A DNA stretch of 64,000 nucleotides. Origin: CAZLFQ01 sp044229535 (lineage in GTDB: Bacteria > Pseudomonadota > Alphaproteobacteria > Rickettsiales > Midichloriaceae). A model generated the notes under the pieces. The model was given only the letters and a program-made list of their open reading frames with translations, made no database searches and was not told the DNA's origin. Position numbers and translations under genes: made by a program. Of this stretch, positions 35,380 to 43,971 are shown piece after piece. The stretch covers positions 620,001 through 684,000 of the forward strand of contig JBGASU010000001.1 in NCBI GenBank assembly GCA_044229535.1. Reading direction: 5' to 3'. Numbering within the stretch: position 1 is the stretch's first letter; every line of letters starts with the position of its first letter.

Positions 35380-38307
35380 TTAAAGCATACATCCTATTTC
35401 ACGATCTAAAGTTCTCCTTGGCAAAGCAGCTGCTTTACAATTTACTACAACATCGTGTTTGGCTTGGGGCATTGCAGTTGATGTTAGATTTCCACAACTT
35501 GAGTTGGTACTAACTGCGTTTAACAATGCAGCTTGATCCCTCATTGCCTCAGCTTCTTCAATTGCGTCCTCAATTTTCATCATATTCTCTACAGCATGAG
35601 GATATGGGTTGAATCTAAATGCTTTTTCTCCATGGGCACTATGAATAGCCAATAATAAAGATAAACTTGGATCAATTAATCTCAATTCATCCAGCACTAA
35701 TTCGGCAACATTTGGATTTGCGCAAAGCGCAGCCTTACGTAGTATAGATTTGCTACCTTGAACTTTAAATAATGATTTAGAATATTCATTTGTTGGGTCA
35801 ATTCGTCTTGACTCTTCAAGCAACACCTTTAATGATTCCACAGCTTCGCGTTCTATTGCCACTTCCAATAGATTTTTACCAGCTATTGATGTCTTTCTAT
35901 TTTTAATTAGTTTTTTAGAATATTCATTTGTTGGGTCAATACGTCTTGCTTCTTCAAATACTATTTTTAGAGACTCGAAACAATTATGCTCTGCGCAATT
36001 TTCAGCTCCATTTGCATTATTACTATCTAAGGTATTAATTAGTTTTCTGGAACATTGGTTAGTTGGGTCAACTGACCTTGCTTCATCAAATAAAATTTGA
36101 ATTACGTTAGAATATTTTTTTCCAAGGTATACTAAAGTGAAACTATGTCTTGCAGTTTTTAATTCTAGTAGCTTTCTGGTAAAAGCTAGCGTGGGATCAA
36201 TTTCCCTCGCTTTAGCCAATATTAATTTTACTAATTCAACATCTCCCCTACTTACAGCAATATGTAGCGCATTATAACCATTATTATTTGTTTCTTCGAT
36301 CAGCTCTTTAGTAAACGTTGAAGGCGAACTTTCCAATACACCTTCAACGGCATCAACTTTATCAGCTTCAGACATCAAAAATTTTACTGATGCTACTCCT
36401 TTTGCATCACATGCTGCAAGTAGTGGGGTATTACCAATGCTGCTCCCTCTAGCTCTTAACATTTCTTTTAAAAACTTAAAATTTGGTATGCCTTCTTGAT
36501 TTTCTACTGCATCGATTTGGTTAATTGCAGCAATTAAAGTTTTGAGCGACTCTAAATATTTAGTTGCATGATTCAATGGCGATTGCTCTACACTTCCTTT
36601 CCAACATATAAATTCTTGAAAGAACTCCAACGCATGACCAATGGTCTTTGCTTCATCTAATAGAGCTTGAACAACTTCTGAATTATTGCTCTGAATTGCC
36701 ATGGAGCGCAAAGTTTTTTTCGGGACGACAGAGCCAGAAAGTATTTTCCTCGAAACATCTTTATCTTTAATATTGTTTAAATATTCAGCTAAAGCTTTTG
36801 CCTGTCCTCTTTCAATTAAATTTTGCACAGCAAAGAATTGGCAGGTAAAATCTGGATTTATATCCTTATCCAATAAACACACTTGTTGGTCTGCATCGTG
36901 ATAAGGAGATTCTCCATTCCTATATCTTACAGGATTAGTAGCGACAGGAAAAATATCTTTTGGGGTATTGCCTCCAATTCCTAATGTCACTTTACCAATA
37001 CCATGATTTTTCTTTAATATAATCGCTATTTCATTATAAAACGGAGCACATAAAAAATTCAGGTTGTCATTTAGTCTTTCCCAAGAATCAAATACAAAAG
37101 TCTTTAGGCCTTTCTTATCATCTTTACCAAACCAAACAAAACTTTGAGCTACAATTTTATCTCCTTTGAAAATTGCTACTATATCAGTATCAGGGTTTGT
37201 CATAGCTTCTATCGCGCAGTTCTCGCCTTCGTTACCTACCGATTGACAACAGTGTGTAAGTTCACCAGCAACAAGCTTTTGCCAATCTTGTACTGGAAGC
37301 ACTTGAAGTCTGTATTTTGCCAGCTCTGGTACAGCGTATTTATGAGCAATATCTCTACCTTCAATTGTAATACTTGGTATATTGGTAGCGGTTTTAATTT
37401 TTAGTAGTTCACCACCATATTCAATTTCATTACCAAGCAGTATGTCTAGCCCTTTGTTATAACCATCTTCAATTACACCATTTTCGATACATACTCTTGT
37501 ATATTTGTGCAAATCTTCTTTTGTAACGCCACTTGGTAAATTTTCTGCTGTCTCAATTTCCTGTTGTCTTTTATAACCAACTTTTATTAAGGCTTGTATA
37601 GCGCTTTCTAGACTATCTGGAACACAGCCAAGTAACTCCTCTATCTCATCTGCTTTTGATAGGCAAATTAATACTTTTGGAGATGATTTTAAAACCAAGT
37701 CATACCATTTTTCTCTATCCCATTCTTTTGTTTCATCTTGTAAATTTTTCTCCTCAGCTAGCTCTTCATCATCAGATAACTCTTCTACGGGAAATTTTAG
37801 TTTTATAAAAAAATCATGAAGAGGTCGCTGCACTTCCGAAGCTACGGCATGCACCATTAAGGCGAATACTTTTTGAGCAAACTTTTCTGGATTTGAACTG
37901 TCGATAAAAGTGCTTAGGTCAACATGAAATCTTAGTAATGCATCGTGAGTAAAAAAACTCTCTTCTTGAGAAAGTGTCGTAATAATCTTTAGAATAGGTA
38001 AGAGGGGATATTCCTTATTCTCTTGGATTGCAGGTTGTTTTGATTTGAACTCTGCTCCTAAAGTTTTGCTGGTATCGTGCAGCCAAGCATGTAATTTTGG
38101 ATACTCTTGCTTTGCGAAAAGCTCTTTATTAGCAATAAGATATGATACCTCATCGGGGGTAAATGATCGGTAATTTTTGATGGATTTATTAACGATTAAT
38201 TTTTGTCTATCTTGGCCAGCAGTCGGGCAAGGTAATAAATCTTTTTCACTCTCTAAACTATAGATTTTGCCCGCTAAATCTATTATTGATCCTATTTTTA
38301 GCTTCAT
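35380..38307 (-). CDS. Large ankyrin-repeat protein with a Cys-Cys-Gln central domain
   Basis: 975 residues from ATG 38307; GGAGGG lies four bases upstream, so the longer GTG 38349 form is rejected. Three parts: an N-terminal helical region (~1-310); a central domain (~330-480) with GELTHCCQSVGNEGENC, KIVAQSFVWFGKD, FVFDSWERL and KVTLGIGGN, which recalls a GNAT-like or PcfJ-like domain in intracellular-pathogen effectors; and a C-terminal array (~500-900) of ankyrin-type repeats with a repeated linker EEARRIDPTNEYSKKLI about every 46 residues. Two linkers are identical over 27 bases. The last ~70 residues are polar. No signal peptide. Likely translocated into the host; catalytic function is not established. 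Confidence 0.85.
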   Translation of the reverse strand: MKLKIGSIIDLAGKIYSLESEKDLLPCPTAGQDRQKLIVNKSIKNYRSFTPDEVSYLIANKELFAKQEYPKLHAWLHDTSKTLGAEFKSKQPAIQENKEYPLLPILKIITTLSQEESFFTHDALLRFHVDLSTFIDSSNPEKFAQKVFALMVHAVASEVQRPLHDFFIKLKFPVEELSDDEELAEEKNLQDETKEWDREKWYDLVLKSSPKVLICLSKADEIEELLGCVPDSLESAIQALIKVGYKRQQEIETAENLPSGVTKEDLHKYTRVCIENGVIEDGYNKGLDILLGNEIEYGGELLKIKTATNIPSITIEGRDIAHKYAVPELAKYRLQVLPVQDWQKLVAGELTHCCQSVGNEGENCAIEAMTNPDTDIVAIFKGDKIVAQSFVWFGKDDKKGLKTFVFDSWERLNDNLNFLCAPFYNEIAIILKKNHGIGKVTLGIGGNTPKDIFPVATNPVRYRNGESPYHDADQQVCLLDKDINPDFTCQFFAVQNLIERGQAKALAEYLNNIKDKDVSRKILSGSVVPKKTLRSMAIQSNNSEVVQALLDEAKTIGHALEFFQEFICWKGSVEQSPLNHATKYLESLKTLIAAINQIDAVENQEGIPNFKFLKEMLRARGSSIGNTPLLAACDAKGVASVKFLMSEADKVDAVEGVLESSPSTFTKELIEETNNNGYNALHIAVSRGDVELVKLILAKAREIDPTLAFTRKLLELKTARHSFTLVYLGKKYSNVIQILFDEARSVDPTNQCSRKLINTLDSNNANGAENCAEHNCFESLKIVFEEARRIDPTNEYSKKLIKNRKTSIAGKNLLEVAIEREAVESLKVLLEESRRIDPTNEYSKSLFKVQGSKSILRKAALCANPNVAELVLDELRLIDPSLSLLLAIHSAHGEKAFRFNPYPHAVENMMKIEDAIEEAEAMRDQAALLNAVSTNSSCGNLTSTAMPQAKHDVVVNCKAAALPRRTLDREIGCML
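35776..35940. repeat. Intragenic 138-base repeat in the large ankyrin gene
   Basis: A 27-base identical segment occurs at 35776-35802 and again at 35914-35940 (period 138 bases, 46 codons), and a diverged third copy follows near 36050-36075. They encode the repeated IDPTNEYSK linker. The identity suggests recent duplication or gene conversion within the array. Confidence 0.85.
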
Positions 38308-38311
38308 ATTT

Positions 38312-38317
38312 CCCTCC
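38312..38317 (-). promoter_or_regulatory. Shine-Dalgarno that fixes the large ankyrin gene start
   Basis: GGAGGG on the minus strand, four bases before ATG 38307. It lies within the longer ORF that would begin at GTG 38349 and favours the internal ATG. Confidence 0.7.
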
Positions 38318-38462
38318 ACAGCAGCCAAGTTGGACGAGTATTCTAACACAAAGAACTAAACACAACCACATAAAATGCTCAGCGTCGCCAATGAATATAG
38401 GATTTACTTGAAGTAACAAAATTCTTAGATTAAATTCATCTCAATAAATTTTCGCTTATAAA

Positions 38463-39632
38463 ATGCCTCAAGGACAATTGAAAAACTTTACTTTACTATT
38501 CAAAAACGCTGCAGATAAAGGAATCCTACTCTTGATAGGAGCGGCGTTAGCTTTAATACTCTCAAACACCAAATATGGTGCTTTCTATGATATACTCTTT
38601 AATGGTGAATTTAGGCTATATTTTGAAGAGCACGAAATACCATTTACTATACACCACTTCATAAATGACTTTTTAATGGTGATCTTTTTCTTTCTGGTAG
38701 GATTAGAAATCAAAAGAGAATTGTTGGTTGGACATCTATCAACAACATCTCAAAGAATTTTACCAGTCACATGCGCTATCGCTGGTGTATTATGTCCCGC
38801 ACTAATTTACTATGCATTCAATCATAATAATGAAATTGCTTTGCGAGGATGGGCCATACCTACAGCTACAGATATAGCGTTTGCACTCGGCGTATTTGCA
38901 TTTTTTGGAAAGCATTTACCTATGTCTCTTAAAATATTTTTAACTGCCCTTGCAATCATAGACGACTTAATAGCCATTCTGATAATCGCCTTTTTTTACT
39001 CAGACGGTATAACAGAAGCCTATTTACCTCTAATCTTACTTTCAGGAATTTTATTATATTACCTTAATAAACAAGAAATCACTCACCCTATTGTATATGC
39101 AATTATGGGGGGCGTACTCTGGTATCTATTTTGGGAAGCAAGTATTCACACCACGGTTGCTGGCGTTATGCTATCAATGTTTGTTCCTCTCAACACTTCA
39201 AAATCGAAGAATTCACCACTTGAAACCTTTGAGAAAATGCTATCCCCAGTCGTAGCCTACTTTATTTTACCATTATTCGCATTTGCGAATAGCGGCATTA
39301 TAATTGACAGCATCAATTACGACACCTTTTTTAATACGGTAACTCTAGGAATTGTCTTGGGACTACTCATAGGCAAACAAGTTGGTATAACTGGAAGCGC
39401 ATGGATTATGACCAAGCTAAACATTGCTAAGCTTCCAGAAAAAGCTACATTAGGGCAGTTTTATATAGTTTCAGTAATGTGTGGTATAGGTTTTACAATG
39501 AGCTTATTTATTGGAGAGCTAGCTTTTGGCGGAAATAACGATTATACTGCAAGCATGAAGATCGGTGTGCTTTTAGGCTCGTTATTTTCTGCAATTTTAA
39601 GCGCAGCACTCATAAAAAGAAAGTTTAAATAG
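38463..39632 (+). CDS. nhaA: Na+/H+ antiporter NhaA
   Basis: 389 residues with about 12 membrane segments. Signature regions: FFFLVGLEIKRELLVGHLS near 78-96, WAIPTATDIAFALG (~130-143), and FLTALAIIDDLIAI with the paired Asp residues that bind the ion (~155-170). Exports Na+ in exchange for protons at the inner membrane. No strong Shine-Dalgarno; the ATG follows TATAAA directly, with an alternative TTGAAG-N17-TAAATT promoter (38408-38436) just upstream. Followed after 19 bases by lolC/E. Confidence 0.95.
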   Translation: MPQGQLKNFTLLFKNAADKGILLLIGAALALILSNTKYGAFYDILFNGEFRLYFEEHEIPFTIHHFINDFLMVIFFFLVGLEIKRELLVGHLSTTSQRILPVTCAIAGVLCPALIYYAFNHNNEIALRGWAIPTATDIAFALGVFAFFGKHLPMSLKIFLTALAIIDDLIAILIIAFFYSDGITEAYLPLILLSGILLYYLNKQEITHPIVYAIMGGVLWYLFWEASIHTTVAGVMLSMFVPLNTSKSKNSPLETFEKMLSPVVAYFILPLFAFANSGIIIDSINYDTFFNTVTLGIVLGLLIGKQVGITGSAWIMTKLNIAKLPEKATLGQFYIVSVMCGIGFTMSLFIGELAFGGNNDYTASMKIGVLLGSLFSAILSAALIKRKFK

Positions 39633-39651
39633 ATCCTTTTTAGGAGGGATA

Positions 39652-40899
39652 ATGATACAACCATTTGAATGGATGATTGCTCTTAGGTACCTAAGAGCAA
39701 AACGTAGAGAGAGCTTTATTTCTATTGTAAGCTGGTTTTCTCTTATCGGAATAGCTTTAGGTGTTGCTACACTTATAATCGTTATGTCGGTAATGAATGG
39801 TTACCACGTCGAACTATTGAATAGAATACTTGGCATTAATGGTCACATCACTGTTAATATAGATAATAAAAAAATAGCTAACTATCCAAACTACGTAGAC
39901 GAAATTAGCAAAGTTAAAAATGTAACTTACGCAGCGCCACTAATTTCTAGCCAAGCCATGGCATTAGCTAACAATAACTCTCTTGGTGTTATTGTACGCG
40001 GCATGACTTCAGAAAGCCTTGAACACAAGCCAGTAATGAAAGATATACTAGACCACTCATCTCTAGAACTCTTTAAAAAAGGGCAAGGGATATATTTAGG
40101 AATCAGCCTAGCAAGACAGCTAAATGTAGGAGTTGGCGATACAATAAAACTTTTATCCCCTGAAACAACGAGTACCCTTATTGGCACAATACCTAGGATG
40201 AAAACATTTGTAGTAATTGGCACATTTGATGTTGGAATGTATGAATATAATGTTTCTACTATTTTCATGCCATTAGAAGAAGCTCAAGTGTTTTTCAAGT
40301 ACTATGATTCCGTAAGCGACATAGAAGTGATGGTGAACGACCCAGAAAACATGGATATTGTAAAACTAGATATAGGTAACCTTTTTAGCGAGCAAAATGT
40401 ACGGATGGTCGATTGGGGACTAGCCAATGCTACATTATTTAATGCGCTTGCCGTGGAAAGGAATGTTATGTTTTTAATTCTAACATTAATAATAATAGTT
40501 GCTGCATTTAATATAATATCCAGCTTAATAATGCTAGTTAAAGACAAAGCAACAAACATTGCAATTCTGCGAACTATTGGTGCAAGCAAAAACTCTATAA
40601 TAAAAATATTCATAATATGCGGCTCCATGATTGGAGTAATCGGCACAATGTTAGGCTGTATACTCGGCGTTACATTTGCATTAAACGTTGAAAGCATTAG
40701 ATCGTTTTTACAATCTATGACTGGCTTCACTTTATTTGATCCAGTTATATATTTCCTAACAAAACTTCCATCTAATCTCGAGTTTGAAAGTGTATTTATT
40801 GTTTGCTCTATATCATTACTTTTTTCACTACTTGCTACTATATATCCTGCTTGGCGCGCATCAAAACTAACTCCTGCTGAGGTGTTAAGATATGAATAA
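39652..40899 (+). CDS. Lipoprotein-releasing ABC transporter permease (LolC/LolE family)
   Basis: 415 residues. N-terminal membrane segment (SIVSWFSLIGIALGVATLIIV, ends given) following RYLRAKRRESFISI, which is typical of LolC/E; a large periplasmic domain (~45-270); and three C-terminal FtsX-type segments with AILRTIGASKNSIIKIF and the end YPAWRASKLTPAEVLRYE. Extracts mature lipoproteins for handover to LolA (47.5-48.2 kb). A single LolC/E-type permease may form a homodimer (LolF-type), as in many Alphaproteobacteria; the ATPase lolD is not seen here. Strong TAGGAGGG before the ATG. Overlaps nnrD by eight bases. Confidence 0.93.
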   Translation: MIQPFEWMIALRYLRAKRRESFISIVSWFSLIGIALGVATLIIVMSVMNGYHVELLNRILGINGHITVNIDNKKIANYPNYVDEISKVKNVTYAAPLISSQAMALANNNSLGVIVRGMTSESLEHKPVMKDILDHSSLELFKKGQGIYLGISLARQLNVGVGDTIKLLSPETTSTLIGTIPRMKTFVVIGTFDVGMYEYNVSTIFMPLEEAQVFFKYYDSVSDIEVMVNDPENMDIVKLDIGNLFSEQNVRMVDWGLANATLFNALAVERNVMFLILTLIIIVAAFNIISSLIMLVKDKATNIAILRTIGASKNSIIKIFIICGSMIGVIGTMLGCILGVTFALNVESIRSFLQSMTGFTLFDPVIYFLTKLPSNLEFESVFIVCSISLLFSLLATIYPAWRASKLTPAEVLRYE

Positions 40900-41680
40900 A
40901 CCTATTTTACCTTATTTTGATAAAAACTCTCATAAAGGCGAAAAAGGCAAGGTAATGATCGTCGCTGGCAGCCACCTATATTACGGTGCCCCAATTTTTG
41001 TTGCACTAGCAGCTGAACATAGTGGTGCAGATTTGATTACATTATTCTTACCAGAAAAGCATGTCGAATGCGCAAAACATTATTCCCTAAATTTATTTTT
41101 ACATTCATTTGTACAACATGATCTTGGATTAAAAGATATAGGCTTAATAGTCGACGAAGCAAAACGAAATGATGTTTTAATTATAGGTAATGGCGTAGGT
41201 ACCGATCAAGATAGCAAAAAGGCCATAATAAAAATTCTTGAAGAGGTCAGTATCCCTGTCGTGTTAGATGCCGAAGCTCTGTTTCCAGAAATTCTAAATA
41301 TAAAACGCAAATCTGAATGGGTCATAACTCCTCATAAAGGAGAGTTCAAGCGTTTGTTTGGTGTAGAGCCTAACGAAGAAAATGTTGCATTAATGTCTAA
41401 GCAGCATAACATTACTATTCTACTGAAGTCGCCTATCGATATAATCGGTTGTAAAGGAGAGATCAGCTTAAACCATACAGGATGCCCACAAATGCGAGTT
41501 GGTGGTACAGGCGATGCTTTGGCAGGGATAATAGGCTCTTATATTTCGCAAGGTTTATCATTAAAAGATTCTGCGTTTTCTGGAGCTTATTATTGGGGAA
41601 AATGCGGAGAAATAATGATCGAGAAGCAAAAATCCCTTACAACATTAGAAATGATAAGAAGCTTTAACCTTGTCTTTTAA
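40892..41680 (+). CDS. nnrD: ADP-dependent NAD(P)H-hydrate dehydratase
   Basis: 262 residues of the ribokinase-like fold. HKGEKGKVMIVAGSHLYYGAP opens the domain and HTGCPQMRVGGTGDALAGIIGS (named by HTGCPQ and GGTGDALAG, near 203-220) is the nucleotide-binding signature. Repairs damaged NADHX/NADPHX. In many bacteria this domain is fused to the epimerase NnrE; here it stands alone, and no epimerase gene is in the window. ATG 40892 overlaps the lolC/E stop by eight bases, so it is translationally coupled. Confidence 0.9.
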   Translation: MNKPILPYFDKNSHKGEKGKVMIVAGSHLYYGAPIFVALAAEHSGADLITLFLPEKHVECAKHYSLNLFLHSFVQHDLGLKDIGLIVDEAKRNDVLIIGNGVGTDQDSKKAIIKILEEVSIPVVLDAEALFPEILNIKRKSEWVITPHKGEFKRLFGVEPNEENVALMSKQHNITILLKSPIDIIGCKGEISLNHTGCPQMRVGGTGDALAGIIGSYISQGLSLKDSAFSGAYYWGKCGEIMIEKQKSLTTLEMIRSFNLVF

Positions 41681-41708
41681 ATATAACTAAACCCTTTAAA
41701 AAATTAAC

Positions 41709-41951
41709 GTCATAACGAGCCTCTTTGCGAAGTGATCCAGTGCTTATTTTTAAACTGGACTGCCACGCTCATTCTTCGCTCGCAGTGACGAAGCTGTCTC
41801 GTCTTTCTTTATTCTTTATGATTCGAAGAATCCGTTGGGTGGGTGTAATTTTTGCTTAAAGCCGCCATAGGCGCGCAAAAATTCCCCCCGAGCACCCACC
41901 CAAAGTCTTCTTCTCAATTTGGATTGTAATACCTCGTTCCTCGCGATGACA
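41709..41951. repeat. Composite palindromic intergenic repeat element
   Basis: The 275-base gap 41681-41955 is almost filled by a structured, GC-richer element. Outer ends CGTCATAACGAG (41709-) and CTCGCGATGACAG (to 41951) are inverted; within are GCGAAGTGATCCAGTGC and CACTGGAC-type pieces and GCTCATTCTTCGCTCGCAGTGACG, typical of the GTCATTGCGAG REP-like family known in Rickettsiales and other bacteria. In the middle a long imperfect hairpin: 41835-41855 (TTGGGTGGGTGTAATTTTTGC) pairs with 41875-41903. It separates convergent nnrD and an ankyrin gene and could also act as a transcription stop. Confidence 0.8.
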
Positions 41952-41955
41952 GGAA

Positions 41956-42915
41956 CTACCCGCGGCTGTGTTGGCTTAGGGTTGGAGCGTTTCCTCTTGA
42001 GGCTTCTGGAATTTGGGCTGTAGAAGAGTCAACTTGTACACCAGTTGGCGATGCAGGTATAGCCGTTGAGCTTGTAGCAGTTTGTGCTGAAGGGGTGGTG
42101 CCACCTATATCAGGTGCGCATAAGGTTTTTAAAAGCTCATCGTTCCCTTTAGCAACTCCTAACATCGCCTTTGCAGCTTCTGTATCGCCTTTCCATGCAG
42201 CCACGTGCAGTGGGGTACTGAGATCAGAATCTTTTGCTAAGATATTATAATTAGGATGATGCAAGCTATTTAGACAAAAGAACTCGAGGATTCCTTTAGT
42301 TTGAAAATAAGCAAACCCACTAAAATCATAAACGTAATGCCCTTGACTGATTAGCTTTAAAGGTTTTCCATGATCGTCTGCTTTAACTGCATCAATTAAT
42401 TCTTGGCTATTTTGTCCTTCCGTTCCCCTGTAATAACCTAAAAAGTTATGTAGTTTTCTAAGCGCTTGCCCATGCCCAGCAACAAATAAACCTTCGTAAA
42501 GTTCTTGTAATGTTCCTGATAAAGGAAGCTGTACTTTGTTCTTCCTATCAATAAATAACTGATTAACTAAGTTTGAATAAAACTCAGGAATTCGCTCTTC
42601 ATCTAATTGATCTAGGGCTGCCTTATGTACTCTGTTTTGAATTGAGTCAATATCCACGCCGCCCCTTAAATCGTCAATTTTGCACTTCAGAGCAATATTA
42701 TAAAGCTCAAATTCATTTGCAATTTTCTTATCAACAAGCGCTTTCATTACATCATAACGAGTGCTGTGAAATAATAAATCGAAAAATCCTTCTCTATCTT
42801 CCTCTGAGGCTTCCTTAAATTCATTTAAAATATTGTCAATATTGGCTTTTAGAGCTCCCTCTGTTCCACCAATTAAATTACCTTCCAATAACTTTTTAAA
42901 TTCTTCTTGCTTCAT
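41956..42915 (-). CDS. Short ankyrin-type hypothetical protein with Ser/Thr/Pro tail
   Basis: 319 residues. The body (~1-225) is a helical, charged region with no recognised domain. One clear ankyrin repeat, STPLHVAAWKGDTEAAKAML, lies near 233-252, and another is possible before it. The last ~50 residues are a Ser/Thr/Ala/Pro-rich tail (TATSSTAIPASPTGVQVDSS). No signal peptide. Start ATG 42915 with AAGGGGATTT directly upstream, identical to the leader of the gene that starts at 20710. It lies just after the rpsF-rpsR-rplI terminator. Stop codon abuts the palindromic repeat. Likely host-interaction protein; inference. Confidence 0.8.
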   Translation of the reverse strand: MKQEEFKKLLEGNLIGGTEGALKANIDNILNEFKEASEEDREGFFDLLFHSTRYDVMKALVDKKIANEFELYNIALKCKIDDLRGGVDIDSIQNRVHKAALDQLDEERIPEFYSNLVNQLFIDRKNKVQLPLSGTLQELYEGLFVAGHGQALRKLHNFLGYYRGTEGQNSQELIDAVKADDHGKPLKLISQGHYVYDFSGFAYFQTKGILEFFCLNSLHHPNYNILAKDSDLSTPLHVAAWKGDTEAAKAMLGVAKGNDELLKTLCAPDIGGTTPSAQTATSSTAIPASPTGVQVDSSTAQIPEASRGNAPTLSQHSRG

Positions 42916-42919
42916 AAAT

Positions 42920-42925
42920 CCCCTT
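42920..42925 (-). promoter_or_regulatory. Shine-Dalgarno of the short ankyrin gene, shared leader
   Basis: AAGGGG on the minus strand, followed by ATTT and ATG 42915. The 13-base string AAGGGGATTTATG is identical at 20708-20720, and AAGGGGGTTTATG occurs at 49785-49797. Confidence 0.7.
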
Positions 42926-42966
42926 CTCTGTTGAATGATGACTTAGCTATGCATCATGAAGTCATG

Positions 42967-42995
42967 AAAAAAGGCCACGCAATACGTGACCTTTT
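42967..42995 (-). terminator. Rho-independent terminator of rpsF-rpsR-rplI
   Basis: On the minus strand AAAAGG-T-CACG-TATTG-CGTG-G-CCTTTTTT: a stem of about ten pairs with one mismatch, five-base loop and a T-run, 25 bases after the rplI stop. The 41956-42915 ankyrin gene starts ~50 bases further on. Confidence 0.85.
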
Positions 42996-43019
42996 AAATT
43001 CAAAAAAACCCAATAGATA

Positions 43020-43649
43020 CTAAGCTTCTTTTTTCTTTTTAGCTTTTTTAGGCTGCTCATCAGATGTCTCTTCAGATTTTACCTTCTTAGCTTTTGGTTT
43101 ATCAGAAGCTGCTTCTTCTGCGCCTTCAGCTTTTACTTCTTCTTTTTTCTCAGCTTTCTTTTTCTCTTTACCAAGATTTTCTTTAGCTACTTTAGCTTCT
43201 TCTTCGCTTCTTGCGATGTTTAAAGAAATAACGGCTTTAACTTCCGAATGAAGCATAACATCTACTGGATAGATACCAAGCTCTTTAAATTTGCTATTAA
43301 GAACAATCATATCATAAGCAACTTCTGCTTTGCCAGTTTGAGCAATTGCATTTGCAATATCTCTTGAAGTTACAGATCCGTATAGTCTACCATCTTCGCC
43401 AGCTTGTCTAATAAGATTAACCATCAATCCATTAATCTTAGATACCATTTTCTCAGCAGCTGCTTTTTTAGCAGCATTTTCAGCTTCAAGTTCAGCTTTT
43501 CTTAATTCAACAACTTTTACGTTAGCTTCTGTTGCTCTTATAGCTTTTTTCCTTGGAAACAAAAAGTTACGAGCATAGCCATTTTTCACATTAACCACGC
43601 TTCCGATAGAACCTAATCTTTCTACTCTTTCTAATAAAATTACTTGCAT
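43020..43649 (-). CDS. rplI: 50S ribosomal protein L9, with long Lys-rich C-terminal tail
   Basis: 209 residues; L9 is normally about 150. The N-terminal RNA-binding domain is clear (MQVILLERVERLGSIGSVV and GYARNFLFPRKKA), then the long connecting helix and the C-terminal domain (VMLHSEVKAVISLNIAR). The extra ~50 residues are Lys/Glu/Ala-rich, ending KKAKKKKEA, low complexity and likely disordered. Last gene of rpsF-rpsR-rplI. Similar tails occur on L15 and S5 in this genome. Confidence 0.95.
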   Translation of the reverse strand: MQVILLERVERLGSIGSVVNVKNGYARNFLFPRKKAIRATEANVKVVELRKAELEAENAAKKAAAEKMVSKINGLMVNLIRQAGEDGRLYGSVTSRDIANAIAQTGKAEVAYDMIVLNSKFKELGIYPVDVMLHSEVKAVISLNIARSEEEAKVAKENLGKEKKKAEKKEEVKAEGAEEAASDKPKAKKVKSEETSDEQPKKAKKKKEA

Positions 43650-43667
43650 TTCTAAACTCTATTTAAA

Positions 43668-43958
43668 TTATTTCGCAGCGTATGGAAGCAATGCCAATGT
43701 TCTAGCAATATTGATTGCTTTTTTTAGTCTGCGTTGCATCTTAGCAGATACGTTTGTAATTCTTGTAGGGATAATTTTACCACCTTCTGACACATACTTG
43801 CTAAGCTCTGTTATATTTTTATAATCAATAACTGGCGCATTTTTAGCAGATAAAGGACATCTGCTGCCTCTTCTAACATTTGTTTTTCTATTAAACAAAA
43901 CGGCATTAGGTACAAGTGGGCTATTACCGTAGCTATTAGACTCTTCTCTATCGTTCAT
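43668..43958 (-). CDS. rpsR: 30S ribosomal protein S18
   Basis: 96 residues. The conserved core CPLSAKNAPVIDYKNITELSKYVSEGGKI (given by its ends) and IPTRITNVSAKMQRRLKKAI are diagnostic; S18 binds S6 on the 30S platform. Encoded 13 bases after rpsF and 18 before rplI, the standard operon order. Confidence 0.97.
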   Translation of the reverse strand: MNDREESNSYGNSPLVPNAVLFNRKTNVRRGSRCPLSAKNAPVIDYKNITELSKYVSEGGKIIPTRITNVSAKMQRRLKKAINIARTLALLPYAAK

Positions 43959-43971
43959 CTTAAACTCTTAA

